From Planctomycetota bacterium (lineage in GTDB: Bacteria; Planctomycetota; UBA1135; GCA-002686595), in contig JASLMK010000050.1 in assembly GCA_030746555.1 (NCBI GenBank), forward strand, positions 1 through 59,927: 59,927 nucleotides of DNA. Direction: 5' to 3'. Shown here piece by piece: positions 37,097 to 45,645 of the stretch. The first letter of the stretch is position 1, and the number at the start of each line of letters is the position of its first letter. The position numbers and the translations under genes are program-made. The notes below the pieces were generated by a model that was not told the DNA's origin, did not search any database, and saw only the letters and a program-made list of their open reading frames with translations.

Positions 37097-38140
37097 ATGG
37101 CCGGCGCGAGGACGCAGCGCAGGCGCACCCGCGATCCGGGGTGGGTTCCGCTCGCCGACGAGCAGCTGCTCGACGTGCGGATGTGCGACCTCGGCCTCTC
37201 GCTGGACGGCGCGCTACAAGAGCGCGTGGCCCAGCTCCACGAGGAGCTCGCACGCGCCGGCCTGCGCTTTCGCCCCTACGTGTGGCTCTCGACCGACTGG
37301 TTCACACCCGACGGCTCCACCGGCTTCGCCGTCCCGTTCTACCTGGCCCACCGCCGGCTGGCGCGCCTCGAGCGCGCGCAGATGCTCGAGGTCGAAGGCG
37401 GCACGCACGAGAGCTGCATGAAGCTCTTGCGTCACGAGGCCGGACACGCGCTCGACAACGCCTACCGCCTGCACTGGCGCAAGGCGTGGCGGGAGACCTT
37501 CGGACGATTCTCCGATCCCTACCGCAACACCTACACGCCGCGCCCCGACAGCCGCCGCCATGTCGTGAACCTCGACTTCTGGTACTCCCAGAGCCACCCG
37601 GCGGAGGACTACGCGGAGACCTTCGCGGTCTGGCTCGACCCCAACTCCCGCTGGCGCGAGCGCTATGAGGGTTGGCCGGCGCTGGAGAAGCTCGAGCGGC
37701 TGGACGGGATGCTGACCGAGATCGCCTCCCTGCCCGCCCGCGTCCGCACGCGCAGGCGAACGGACACCCTGCCGTCCTTGCGCATCACCCTGCGCGAGTA
37801 CTACGCGGAGAAGCAAAGCGCCTATCTCGACAAGGACCCGTCGATCTACGACCACTACCTCGAGCGCGTCTTCTCCGCCGACGCCGCCTACGGTCGGCGC
37901 GAGACGGCGGCGAGCTTCCTGCGTCGCAACCGCCGGAGCCTGCGACGCAGGGTCTCCAACCTGACCGGCAAGCACGCCTACCTCGCCGACCAGGTCCTCA
38001 ACGAGATGATCGCCCGCTCGCGGGAGCTGGGTCTGCGGGTCGTCGGTCTGGAGCGCGGGACGCGCGCCGACGCGGCGGTACTGGTCACGTTCCTGACCTC
38101 CAACCTCCTCCACGGCGGCACCCAGCGGTACCGACGATGA
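37097..38140 (+). CDS. putative zinc metallopeptidase (Peptidase_Mx type)
   Basis: 347 residues. Zinc-binding HEAGH (in LLRHEAGHALDNAYRLHW) with a downstream Glu in AEDYAETFAVWLDP, as in the putative zinc-binding metallopeptidase family. No signal peptide, so probably cytoplasmic. The stop overlaps the start of the ATP-grasp gene (ATGA). In this pairing a peptide or amide bond could be made and cut by adjacent enzymes, but no substrate is shown. Confidence 0.83.
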   Translation: MAGARTQRRRTRDPGWVPLADEQLLDVRMCDLGLSLDGALQERVAQLHEELARAGLRFRPYVWLSTDWFTPDGSTGFAVPFYLAHRRLARLERAQMLEVEGGTHESCMKLLRHEAGHALDNAYRLHWRKAWRETFGRFSDPYRNTYTPRPDSRRHVVNLDFWYSQSHPAEDYAETFAVWLDPNSRWRERYEGWPALEKLERLDGMLTEIASLPARVRTRRRTDTLPSLRITLREYYAEKQSAYLDKDPSIYDHYLERVFSADAAYGRRETAASFLRRNRRSLRRRVSNLTGKHAYLADQVLNEMIARSRELGLRVVGLERGTRADAAVLVTFLTSNLLHGGTQRYRR

Positions 38141-39171
38141 AGCGCCTGCGCATCCTCGCCCTCCTGCACGAGGACACGATCCCCCCCGACTCCGTCGCCG
38201 GGCTGAGCTCGGACGAGATGTTGACGTTCCAGGCCGAATACGACGTCCTGTGCGCCCTCGAGGAGCTCGGTCACGACGTGCGCCGGCTGGCCCTCGGCCA
38301 CGAGATCCTCCCTCTGCGCGACGCGGTCGAGGAGTGGAAGCCCGACATCGCCCTCAACCTCTTGCTGCACTTCCAGGAGGTCGGGATCTACGACGCGCAC
38401 GTGATGAGCTACCTCGAGCTCCTGCACGTGCCCTACACCGGCTGCAACCCGCGCGGGCTCCTGATCGCCAGCGACAAGGCGCTCTCCAAGAAGGTGATGG
38501 CCTGGCACCGCGTGCGGGTCCCGGCCTTCGCCGTCTTCCGCCGCGGCTCGCGGGTTCGCGCGCCGCGCAGGCTCGAGTTCCCGCTGTTCGTGAAGTCGAC
38601 CGTGGAGCACGCATCCCAGGGCATCTCCCAGGCCTCCATCGTGAACGACGCCGACGCCCTCGCCGAGAGGGTCGAGTTCATCCACCGCCGGATCGGGACC
38701 GACGCCATCGCGGAGCGCTACATCGAGGGGCGGGAGATCACCGTCGGCGTCCTGGGGAACCAGCGTCTGACGGCCTTCCCCGCCTGGGAGATGACCTTCG
38801 CCAACCTCCCGCGGGGCACCGAGCCGATCGCTACGTCGCGGGTGAAGTGGAACCGCGAGTACCAGGAGAAGCTGGGCGTCGCGTGCGGCCCGGCCGTCGA
38901 CCTCGACGGGGAACAGGCCGCGCGCCTGGCTCGCATCGCGCGCCGGGTCTACCGCGCCCTGGGGCTCTCGGGCTACGCGCGCATCGACCTGCGCCTCGAC
39001 GCCGAGGGCCGCGCCTTCGTCCTCGAGGCCAACCCAAACCCCGACCTCTCCCGGGAGGAGGACTTCGCGACGTCCGCCGCCGCGGCGGGCATCGAGTACC
39101 CGCGCCTCGTCCAGCGCATCCTCAACCTCGGGCTGCGGCACACGCCGCCCTGGCGCAACGACGCCTCCTGA
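38137..39171 (+). CDS. ATP-grasp ligase, D-Ala-D-Ala ligase-like
   Basis: 344 residues. ATP-grasp layout: N-terminal Rossmann part with LNLLLHFQEVG and PYTGCNPRGLLIASDKALSKK, ATP-binding FPLFVKSTVEHASQGIS, IEGREITVGVLGN, and the metal-binding RIDLRLDAEGRAFVLEANPNPDL. These resemble D-Ala-D-Ala ligases, but the ligase proper is normally in a cell-wall cluster, and here the partner is a metallopeptidase. Likely an amide-bond-forming enzyme with unknown substrate. Confidence 0.85.
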   Translation: MKRLRILALLHEDTIPPDSVAGLSSDEMLTFQAEYDVLCALEELGHDVRRLALGHEILPLRDAVEEWKPDIALNLLLHFQEVGIYDAHVMSYLELLHVPYTGCNPRGLLIASDKALSKKVMAWHRVRVPAFAVFRRGSRVRAPRRLEFPLFVKSTVEHASQGISQASIVNDADALAERVEFIHRRIGTDAIAERYIEGREITVGVLGNQRLTAFPAWEMTFANLPRGTEPIATSRVKWNREYQEKLGVACGPAVDLDGEQAARLARIARRVYRALGLSGYARIDLRLDAEGRAFVLEANPNPDLSREEDFATSAAAAGIEYPRLVQRILNLGLRHTPPWRNDAS

Positions 39172-39186
39172 GCCCGGCCGGGCGCC

Positions 39187-42100
39187 TCAGCGTTCGCCGT
39201 CGCCGAAGGCGGGGGCGGCCGGGTCGGCGCCGGATAGGACGTATGCCAGAAGATCGAGCACCTGCTCGAGGTCGAGGGTGTCCAGCAGCCCCTCGGGCAT
39301 GCGCGAGATCGGATGCAGCCGGCGCAGGGCGACCTGGCCGACGGGGATCTCCCAGACCTCCTCGCGGGGAGGCGCCGTGCGGATCACGAGGTGCTCCTCG
39401 GTCTCGTCCTCGATCCGACCCACGAACAGCTCGTCGTCGGTCGTCCAGACCTCGGTGTCCTGGTACTGGTCGGAGATGGCCGCCGAGGGCGTCAAGATCG
39501 CCTCGAGCAGATCGCGGGGGGAGAAGCGGCTCCCGGCTCCGGTCAAGTCGGAGCCGGTCGAGCCTCCCTCGCCGGCCATGCGATGGCAGACGTGGCAGGT
39601 CGCCCGGCGGTAGGCCGCCTCGCCCGCAGGAAAGTCGCGCCCCCGCGCGAGGGAGCCGAGCTCGCCCGCGAGCTCGTCGAGGGTCCAGCGATGGACGATG
39701 GGCGCCGGGGCGCCGGCCTCCGGCGGCTGCTGCCCGTCACTCGCCTGGGGAGAGGGGGGCGCGGCCAAAAGCGGCGTGACCGCCGCGCGCTCTTCCTCGT
39801 CGAGCAGGGCGAGGGCTTCGTCCCGCAGGCCGCGGACGTACTTCTCGAACGAGACGCCCCCGGTCATGGCCGACACGGCGCGGCCGATCCAGGCGAAGTA
39901 ACGCTGGCGGTCGCGAGGCGTCCAGCCGTCCGCCACGCCGCGCAGGAGGAAGGCGTAGTGGAGCTGGTCGGCCTCGCTCGCGCTCGCCTCGATCAACTCC
40001 AACGTGCGGGGGATGACCGCCTGGGAGCCGAGGTAGACCAGGACGCGACAGAGCTCGCGGTCGAGGCCGATGTCGCCGGCGGGGAAGAGCCCCTCCAGCT
40101 TGTGCACGAGAGCGCGGCGGCGCCCGTCGGGCGGGGCTCCGGAGCGGATGAAGACCAGGGACCAGGCGCGCAGGGCGTCGAGGAGGTCCTCGCGCGAGAG
40201 CTCGGCGACCTCGAGCCGCTCCAGGGCGGCCAGCAGGGCGGCGGCGTCGGCGCCCTGTGTCCGAGCGAGGGCCACGATGCCCTGGATCACGACGCGCGGG
40301 CGCTCCTCGGCGAGCACGCGCTCCGCCCACTCGGAGGGATCGCGGTGTTCCAGTCCGACCCGGGCCGCGTGGCGCAGGAACGGGTCCGGCGAAGCGAGGG
40401 CGTTCCAGACTCCCTCGAAGGCGCGCGCCTCCCCGAAGGAGAAGCAGGCCTCCACGGACCGCCGCTCCGCGCGCGCCTCGGCGCCCGCGCGCACGGCGGC
40501 GCCGGCCTCGACGGCGTCGGCTCCCGCCACCTCGCCGCCGGTCCAGCGCACCCGATACAGGCCCGACTGTGTGCGCCGGCCGCCGACGATGAAGTACAGG
40601 GCGCCGTCGGCGCCGAACTCCATGTCGCACAGGGGCAGGGGCTTGCCCGTCACGAAGGCCTCCGCGGTGCCGGTGAAGCTCGAACCGCGGGGCGCGAGGT
40701 GCACGGCGTACATCGTCCCGTAGGCCCAGTCCGCCACGAACAGCGCGCGCTGGTAGCGGGGCGGGAAGGCGGAGCGCGTGCCGAACACGACGCCCGTGGG
40801 CGAGGAGAGCCCGATGTCCACCGCGCCGGGGAGGCTGTCGGGGTAGTGGACCGGCCACTTCCCCGAGCCGTGGCGCCAGCCGAACTCCGCGCCGGAAACG
40901 AGGTGGAGGACGCGCGTCGGTCGGTACCAGGGCAGGCCGATGTCCCACTCCATGTCCGAGTCGAAGGTCAACAGCTCCCCCTCGGCGTCGAAGTCCATGT
41001 CGTAGGCGTTGCGCATGCCGCAGGCCACCAGCTCCCAGGACTTCCCGTCGGGATCGGTGCGGCAGACCCAGCCGCCGGGAGCGAGCACGCCCACCGCGTG
41101 ACCGTTGGGGTCGGGCTTGCGCGGGAGCAGCTGGTCTTCTCCCCAGACGCGCGGGACGCGGCTCTCGTCCACCTCCGGCAGAGCCGTGTGGTTGCCCGCG
41201 ATGACGTACAGCGACTCGCCGTCGGGCCCCAGACGCACCGCGTGGGGGCCGTGCTCTCCCCCACCGTCGAGGGCCCGCAGCAGCTCGACCGTGTCGTACT
41301 CGTCGTCGCCGTCGGTGTCGCGCACCCGATACAGGCCGCCGGTGAAGGTGTCGGAGTGGCTGACCACGGCGTACAGACTGCCGAAGGCGCACAGGAGCCC
41401 CTGGGCGTGGCCGAGCTGGACGGGAATCTCGCTCACCACGGGCGGATCCGTGCACCCCGCGGGAGGGGGGACGACTCGGTAGAGCGCGCCGTACTGGGCG
41501 GAGACGATCAAGTGCCCCTCTGCGTCGACGGTCATGCTCACCCAGGAGTCTTGGAGCGCGCGCGGGACCGAGTAGAGCAACTCGGCCTCGAAGCCGGGCA
41601 GAAGGGTGAGCTCCTCGGCAGCCAACGCCCGCTGCGGTTCGCCCCCCTCGCCGCCGGGCAGATCGCCCCAGGGCGCCATGCCCACCGGCCCGAAGACGTA
41701 GGCGCCTCCCCAGTCGGTGGGACGGAAGTCCGCGGTGGTCCAGCCGGTCACCTCCTCGGTCGAAGCGAGCCAGCTCTCGTCGGTGACGAGCTCGAACTCC
41801 GCGCCGCCCGCACTCGCTTCGATGCGCATCACCACGGCGGCCGGCCCGCCGCTGTTGCGGCACAGGGCCGTCACGGTGTTCGTCCCCGCGCGAAGGACTC
41901 CGGCGACGTCCACCAGGATGGGGCGATTCCAGTCCCTGCCCTCGGCCACGTGGCGGCCGTTGAGGTAGACGGCCAGGAGGTTGTCGCAGGCACCCCACAG
42001 GGTGGCGCTCTGCGCCTCGTCGGGCAGCTCGAAGGTCCTGTGGACCCAGGCGGTCTCCTCCTCACCCGGACGCGAGCTGGCCCAGATCCACTGGGCCTCA

Positions 42101-42201
42101 CCTGCCTCGACGACCTCGACGACTTCGGCCGGCTCGGCGGGCGGCGCCGCGTCCTGGTAGAGCGCCAGCGGCAGGGCGCACACAGCGAGGGCGGCGCTCA
42201 T
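39187..42201 (-). CDS. PVC-type haem-binding beta-propeller protein
   Basis: 1004 residues. Signal peptide about 1-16. N-terminal jelly-roll domain (WAHRTFELPDE-like region, residues 35-165), a membrane-bound dehydrogenase-type propeller with GHAQGLLCAFGSLYAV and ACGMRNAYDMDFDAEGELL (200-560), a helical repeat section (590-800), and a C-terminal cytochrome domain with CHVCH and SRMPEGLLDTL, the signature of PVC haem proteins. Thought to take part in extracytoplasmic oxidation of sugars or other polymers. The start overlaps the esterase stop (ATGA), so the two form an operon. Confidence 0.9.
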   Translation of the reverse strand: MSAALAVCALPLALYQDAAPPAEPAEVVEVVEAGEAQWIWASSRPGEEETAWVHRTFELPDEAQSATLWGACDNLLAVYLNGRHVAEGRDWNRPILVDVAGVLRAGTNTVTALCRNSGGPAAVVMRIEASAGGAEFELVTDESWLASTEEVTGWTTADFRPTDWGGAYVFGPVGMAPWGDLPGGEGGEPQRALAAEELTLLPGFEAELLYSVPRALQDSWVSMTVDAEGHLIVSAQYGALYRVVPPPAGCTDPPVVSEIPVQLGHAQGLLCAFGSLYAVVSHSDTFTGGLYRVRDTDGDDEYDTVELLRALDGGGEHGPHAVRLGPDGESLYVIAGNHTALPEVDESRVPRVWGEDQLLPRKPDPNGHAVGVLAPGGWVCRTDPDGKSWELVACGMRNAYDMDFDAEGELLTFDSDMEWDIGLPWYRPTRVLHLVSGAEFGWRHGSGKWPVHYPDSLPGAVDIGLSSPTGVVFGTRSAFPPRYQRALFVADWAYGTMYAVHLAPRGSSFTGTAEAFVTGKPLPLCDMEFGADGALYFIVGGRRTQSGLYRVRWTGGEVAGADAVEAGAAVRAGAEARAERRSVEACFSFGEARAFEGVWNALASPDPFLRHAARVGLEHRDPSEWAERVLAEERPRVVIQGIVALARTQGADAAALLAALERLEVAELSREDLLDALRAWSLVFIRSGAPPDGRRRALVHKLEGLFPAGDIGLDRELCRVLVYLGSQAVIPRTLELIEASASEADQLHYAFLLRGVADGWTPRDRQRYFAWIGRAVSAMTGGVSFEKYVRGLRDEALALLDEEERAAVTPLLAAPPSPQASDGQQPPEAGAPAPIVHRWTLDELAGELGSLARGRDFPAGEAAYRRATCHVCHRMAGEGGSTGSDLTGAGSRFSPRDLLEAILTPSAAISDQYQDTEVWTTDDELFVGRIEDETEEHLVIRTAPPREEVWEIPVGQVALRRLHPISRMPEGLLDTLDLEQVLDLLAYVLSGADPAAPAFGDGER

Positions 42202-43643
42202 TCCCCCTCCCCGCCGCCCTGCGACGCCGGCCAGGTCACGCCCGGCCAGTCGTCGGTCCTGAACGGTACGGCGGGCAGGCCCGCGCCGTTCTCCAGGTTG
42301 GGCTGGGCGTCGTCGCGCCAGCCGTAGCGCACGGCCACCGGCAGGGCGACCTTGGCGCTGCGCACGACGACCTCCCCGCCCTCGATGCGCGCCCGCGCCG
42401 CGTGGAACAGGCGATCCATGCCCGCCACCTCGAACACGCCCGGGGCCTCGCCGTCGCGCGTCCGCAGGCCCTCGGCGTGGGCGAAGGACAGCCGGATCGA
42501 GTCATCGGTCACCGCCAGGGAGCGGAACACGGGCCCGGAGCACTCCACGTCACGCCCGTAGTCACGCGCGAGGGCCCACAGGGCCAGCCGGCGCCCGACG
42601 TCGCGCTTGTTGCGCGGGTGGATGTCGTCGGGGTTGCCGATGTCCATCGTGACCGCCATGCCGGTGCGCGGCAGGGCCTGGGCCAAGGCCTGGGCCTCGC
42701 GCAGCTCGGCGCAGGCCTCGGGCGCGAGGCGACCCCGAGCGTGGTAGCGGAAGGGCGCGAGCTGAACGAAGTAGAACGGCAGCTCCGACCCCCAGTCCGT
42801 TCGCCAGCTCTCGATCATCGTCGGGAACAGGGTTCGGTACTCCCAGGCTCGCGAGACGTTCGCCTCGCCCTGGTACCAGATGGCGCCGGCGAACGAGAAC
42901 GGGATCAGGGGCCGGATCATGCCGTTGTAGAGCACCGAAGGACGATTCTGGGCCTTGCGGCCGTTTCCTTCGTGGACCATGTAGGCGAGCTCGTCGACCC
43001 CTTCGAGAGCGCCGCGGCGCGTCCAGGCCTCGCAGACGGTGCCGCCCCAGGCGCTGACGACGAGCCCGACGGGGCGGTCGAGGTCCTCGAGCAGCTCACG
43101 CCCGAAGTGGTAGGCGACCGCGGAGAACTTCGCGGCGGTCTGCGGCGAGCAGACCACCCACTCGCCCTTGCACTCCGTCGACGGCTCGTCCGCCTGGGTG
43201 CGGGGGAAGGTGAACATGCGCAGCCGGGGGAAGTCGGCCGCGGCCACCTCCTCTTCGGCGCGCGCGCACGACTCGTTGCGCCAGACCATGTTGGACTGGC
43301 CCGAGCACAGCCAGACCTCCCCGACGAGCACGTCGCTCACGACGAGCCTGCTACTGCCCTCGACGACGAGCTCACGCGGCTCGTCGCTCACCTCCAGGGC
43401 GGGCAGGTCCACGCGCCAATGGCCGCTCCCGTCGGCGACCGTCTCGACCCTCTCGCCCGCACAGTGCACCGCGAGGTGCTCGCCGGGCGTGGCCGTCCCC
43501 CATACCGGACAGGGCGCTCCGGCTTGCAGGACCATGTGGTCGGTGAACACGCCGGCCAGGGTCACATCGGCAGCGGCCGGAATCGCCCCGGCGAAGCCGA
43601 ACAGGGCCGGAACGAGAATCCTCAGGCGGGCGGTGTGACGCAT
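42198..43643 (-). CDS. sialate O-acetylesterase-like (SASA) esterase
   Basis: 481 residues; the frame is longer, but the ATG at 43643 gives a proper signal peptide (cleavage near AAAD). FTDHMVLQ and WGTATPGE open the N-terminal beta domain; the SGNH-type nucleophile is in CSGQSNM, with GAIWYQGEANV and the Asp-His pair in DDIHPRNKRDVG. Removes acetyl groups from acetylated sugars outside the cytoplasm. Overlaps the haem protein gene downstream and diverges from the ThuA-DUF1080 gene with 101 bp between. Confidence 0.9.
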   Translation of the reverse strand: MRHTARLRILVPALFGFAGAIPAAADVTLAGVFTDHMVLQAGAPCPVWGTATPGEHLAVHCAGERVETVADGSGHWRVDLPALEVSDEPRELVVEGSSRLVVSDVLVGEVWLCSGQSNMVWRNESCARAEEEVAAADFPRLRMFTFPRTQADEPSTECKGEWVVCSPQTAAKFSAVAYHFGRELLEDLDRPVGLVVSAWGGTVCEAWTRRGALEGVDELAYMVHEGNGRKAQNRPSVLYNGMIRPLIPFSFAGAIWYQGEANVSRAWEYRTLFPTMIESWRTDWGSELPFYFVQLAPFRYHARGRLAPEACAELREAQALAQALPRTGMAVTMDIGNPDDIHPRNKRDVGRRLALWALARDYGRDVECSGPVFRSLAVTDDSIRLSFAHAEGLRTRDGEAPGVFEVAGMDRLFHAARARIEGGEVVVRSAKVALPVAVRYGWRDDAQPNLENGAGLPAVPFRTDDWPGVTWPASQGGGEGE

Positions 43644-43732
43644 TTCGGGCGGACGGCAAGAGACGGGATCGCGGCGTCCAGAGCTTAGCGGATCGGCGTT
43701 CGATTCACCCCCGGCGCCCCCGCGAACGCCGC

Positions 43733-43738
43733 TATCAT
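43733..43738 (+). promoter_or_regulatory. possible -10 element (TATCAT), leaderless start
   Basis: TATCAT ends 6 nt before the ATG at 43745. No clear -35 is seen. Confidence 0.4.
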
Positions 43739-43744
43739 GCGCCC

Positions 43745-45157
43745 ATGAACAGCACGCTCCTGGCCGCCGGCCTCGTCGCCTCGCTCCTCGCACCCGCGCC
43801 GCCCGCCGCCGTAGAGAAGATCCCCGTCCTCGTGATCGGCGGCGCCAACAACCACGACTGCGAATGGACCACGCCGTCGCTGGCCCGGATGCTCACCGCC
43901 AGCGGGCTGTTCGCCGTGACGGTCACCGAGGATCCCTCGACCACGCTGGCCGAGGACGAGGACCTGACTCGCTTTCGCGCCTTCGTCCTCGACTACAACG
44001 GCGGACGCTGGGGCGAGGTAGCCGAAGAGCGCTTCCTCGCCGCCGTGAGCGGCGGGGTCGGAGTCTCGGTCATCCACGCCGCGAACAACTCCTTCCCCGG
44101 CTGGGTCGAGTACGAGAAGCTCGTCGGCTTGATGTGGCGCAAGGGGACGGGGCACGGGCGCTTCCACCCCTTCGATGTGCGCATCACCGACCGCGACCAC
44201 CCGATCACGCGCACGCTGCCCGACCTGCGCGCCCACCCCGACGAGCTGTACCACAAGCTCGTGCCGATGCACTCGGTTGCCAACCACGTGATCGGCGTCG
44301 CCCACAGCGCGAAGGAGACCGGCGGGACGGGAGCGGACGAGCCGATGATCATCGTCAAGGAGTACGGCAAGGGGCGCGTGTTCCACACTCCGCTGGGTCA
44401 CGTGTGGCGCAACAACGAGGCCTCACGCGCGTCCCATCGAGACGACCAGTTCCAAAACCTCGTCGTGCGCGGCACCGAGTGGGCCGCGACAGGTCGGGTC
44501 ACAGACGGCCTCGAGGCGCCCAACAGCCTGACCGAGGCCGAGCGAGAAGCGGGCTGGCGCCTGCTCTTCGACGGGAAGACGACCCGGGGTTGGCACCGCC
44601 ACGGTGATGAGGCGTTCTCCGAGCGAGGCTGGTCGGTGATCGACGGGTGCCTGGTGCACCGCGCGGGGGGCGGCGGGGGTGACATCGTCACCGACGAGCA
44701 GTTCGGCCTCTTCGAGCTCGCCTTCGAGTGGAAGGTCGCCGCCGGCGCGAACAGCGGCGTGAAGTACCTCGTCCAGCCCGTCTCGCGCCCCTCGGCCATG
44801 CTGGGCTGCGAGTACCAGCTCCTCGACGACTCTCGCCACGGCGACGGGGCCGACCGGGAGCACGCGGCGGGCTCGCTCTACGACGTGTTCCCGGCGGCGA
44901 CGGCCCCGCTCCGCCCCACCGGGGCCTTCAACCACTCGCGCATCGTCGTCCGCGCCGACCGCATCCAGCACTGGCTGAACGGCGTCCTCACCGTGGATGT
45001 CGAGCGCGGGGGAGAGTCGTGGGAGGCCGCTGTCGCGGACAGCAAGTTTCGCAAGACACAGGGTTTCGGTCTCCGAGAGCGGGGCCACATCGGCATCCAG
45101 GACCACCACGACGAAGTCTGGGTGCGCAGCATCCGGATCCGCGAGCTCGGCTCCTGA
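43745..45157 (+). CDS. ThuA domain fused to DUF1080 (3-keto-disaccharide hydrolase-like)
   Basis: 470 residues. Signal peptide about 1-22. Residues 25-255 are a ThuA-like glutamine-amidotransferase-fold domain (VLVIGGANNHDCEWTTPSL, GVSVIHAANNSFPGW, GRVFHTPLGHVW). Residues 265-468 are DUF1080, a concanavalin-like sandwich (WRLLFDGKTTRGWHRHG, NSGVKYLVQP, HIGIQDHHDEVWVRSIRI). Both are linked to trehalose or 3-keto-sugar metabolism in related bacteria. Exported sugar-processing enzyme is the best inference; it faces the esterase/haem-protein operon. Confidence 0.9.
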   Translation: MNSTLLAAGLVASLLAPAPPAAVEKIPVLVIGGANNHDCEWTTPSLARMLTASGLFAVTVTEDPSTTLAEDEDLTRFRAFVLDYNGGRWGEVAEERFLAAVSGGVGVSVIHAANNSFPGWVEYEKLVGLMWRKGTGHGRFHPFDVRITDRDHPITRTLPDLRAHPDELYHKLVPMHSVANHVIGVAHSAKETGGTGADEPMIIVKEYGKGRVFHTPLGHVWRNNEASRASHRDDQFQNLVVRGTEWAATGRVTDGLEAPNSLTEAEREAGWRLLFDGKTTRGWHRHGDEAFSERGWSVIDGCLVHRAGGGGGDIVTDEQFGLFELAFEWKVAAGANSGVKYLVQPVSRPSAMLGCEYQLLDDSRHGDGADREHAAGSLYDVFPAATAPLRPTGAFNHSRIVVRADRIQHWLNGVLTVDVERGGESWEAAVADSKFRKTQGFGLRERGHIGIQDHHDEVWVRSIRIRELGS

Positions 45158-45221
45158 GGCGCAGAGCCGGGCCCGGCTCTGCGGCGCCGGCCGCCCGGCA
45201 GCGATCCTCGGGGCGTGCTAG

Positions 45222-45417
45222 CCCGGATCATTCATGAAGACGTGCGCCAGACACAGCAGCTCGGTTCCTGGTGGTGCTTTGCGGGTTCTGGCGACGCAGG
45301 CGACCCTGAACGGGTCGTCGAGGAAGCCAGGTTTTCGAAAAGCGCCGCCAGGGGCCGAGAGGCCGTCGAAGACGGCCGGTTGCGAAGTCTGGTGTGCGTG
45401 TTCATGAAGAACCCGGG
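45222..45417 (+). repeat. structured dispersed repeat, copy 3
   Basis: 196 bp, same orientation as copies 1 and 2. Flanks are CTAG on the left and TTAG on the right. Two transitions relative to the other copies (GTGCGCC for GTGCACC, and GCAGCTCGG for GCAACTCGG) both turn an A-U pair into a G-U wobble in the predicted plus-strand hairpin, leaving it paired. Near the ends three positions are mismatched. Confidence 0.93.
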
Positions 45418-45486
45418 TTAGCCCCAAGAGGGCCCCGCGCCTCCGCATTCTGGGACTCGCGGCCGGGAGCGCCGGACGGGCCGATG

Positions 45487-45514
45487 TTGCGGTAATCCAG
45501 GAGCGGGATAGAAT
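45487..45514 (+). promoter_or_regulatory. promoter, TTGCGG-16-TAGAAT
   Basis: TTGCGG (45487-45492), a 16-nt spacer and TAGAAT (45509-45514) resemble a sigma70 promoter. It lies 131 bp before the radical SAM gene at 45646, leaving an unusually long leader for this region. Confidence 0.5.
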
Positions 45515-45645
45515 CCGATAGGTGCTAGGAACCACCAGGGTCCCGCCGGGGCCGGGCGTCACAATCCTAACCCTCGCGAGAGCGTCCGGTACAGGCTGGC
45601 GGCCCGCCCCTCCCCCCACCGCCCAGGCACCGCCCCCCAGCCACC

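Noticed and set aside
38137..39171. Housekeeping D-Ala-D-Ala ligase (ddl)
   Set aside because: It is similar in fold only; it is paired with a metallopeptidase, not with mur genes.
40257..40592. Arg-rich small ORFs resembling basic DNA-binding proteins
   Set aside because: They are frame shadows inside the haem-protein gene.
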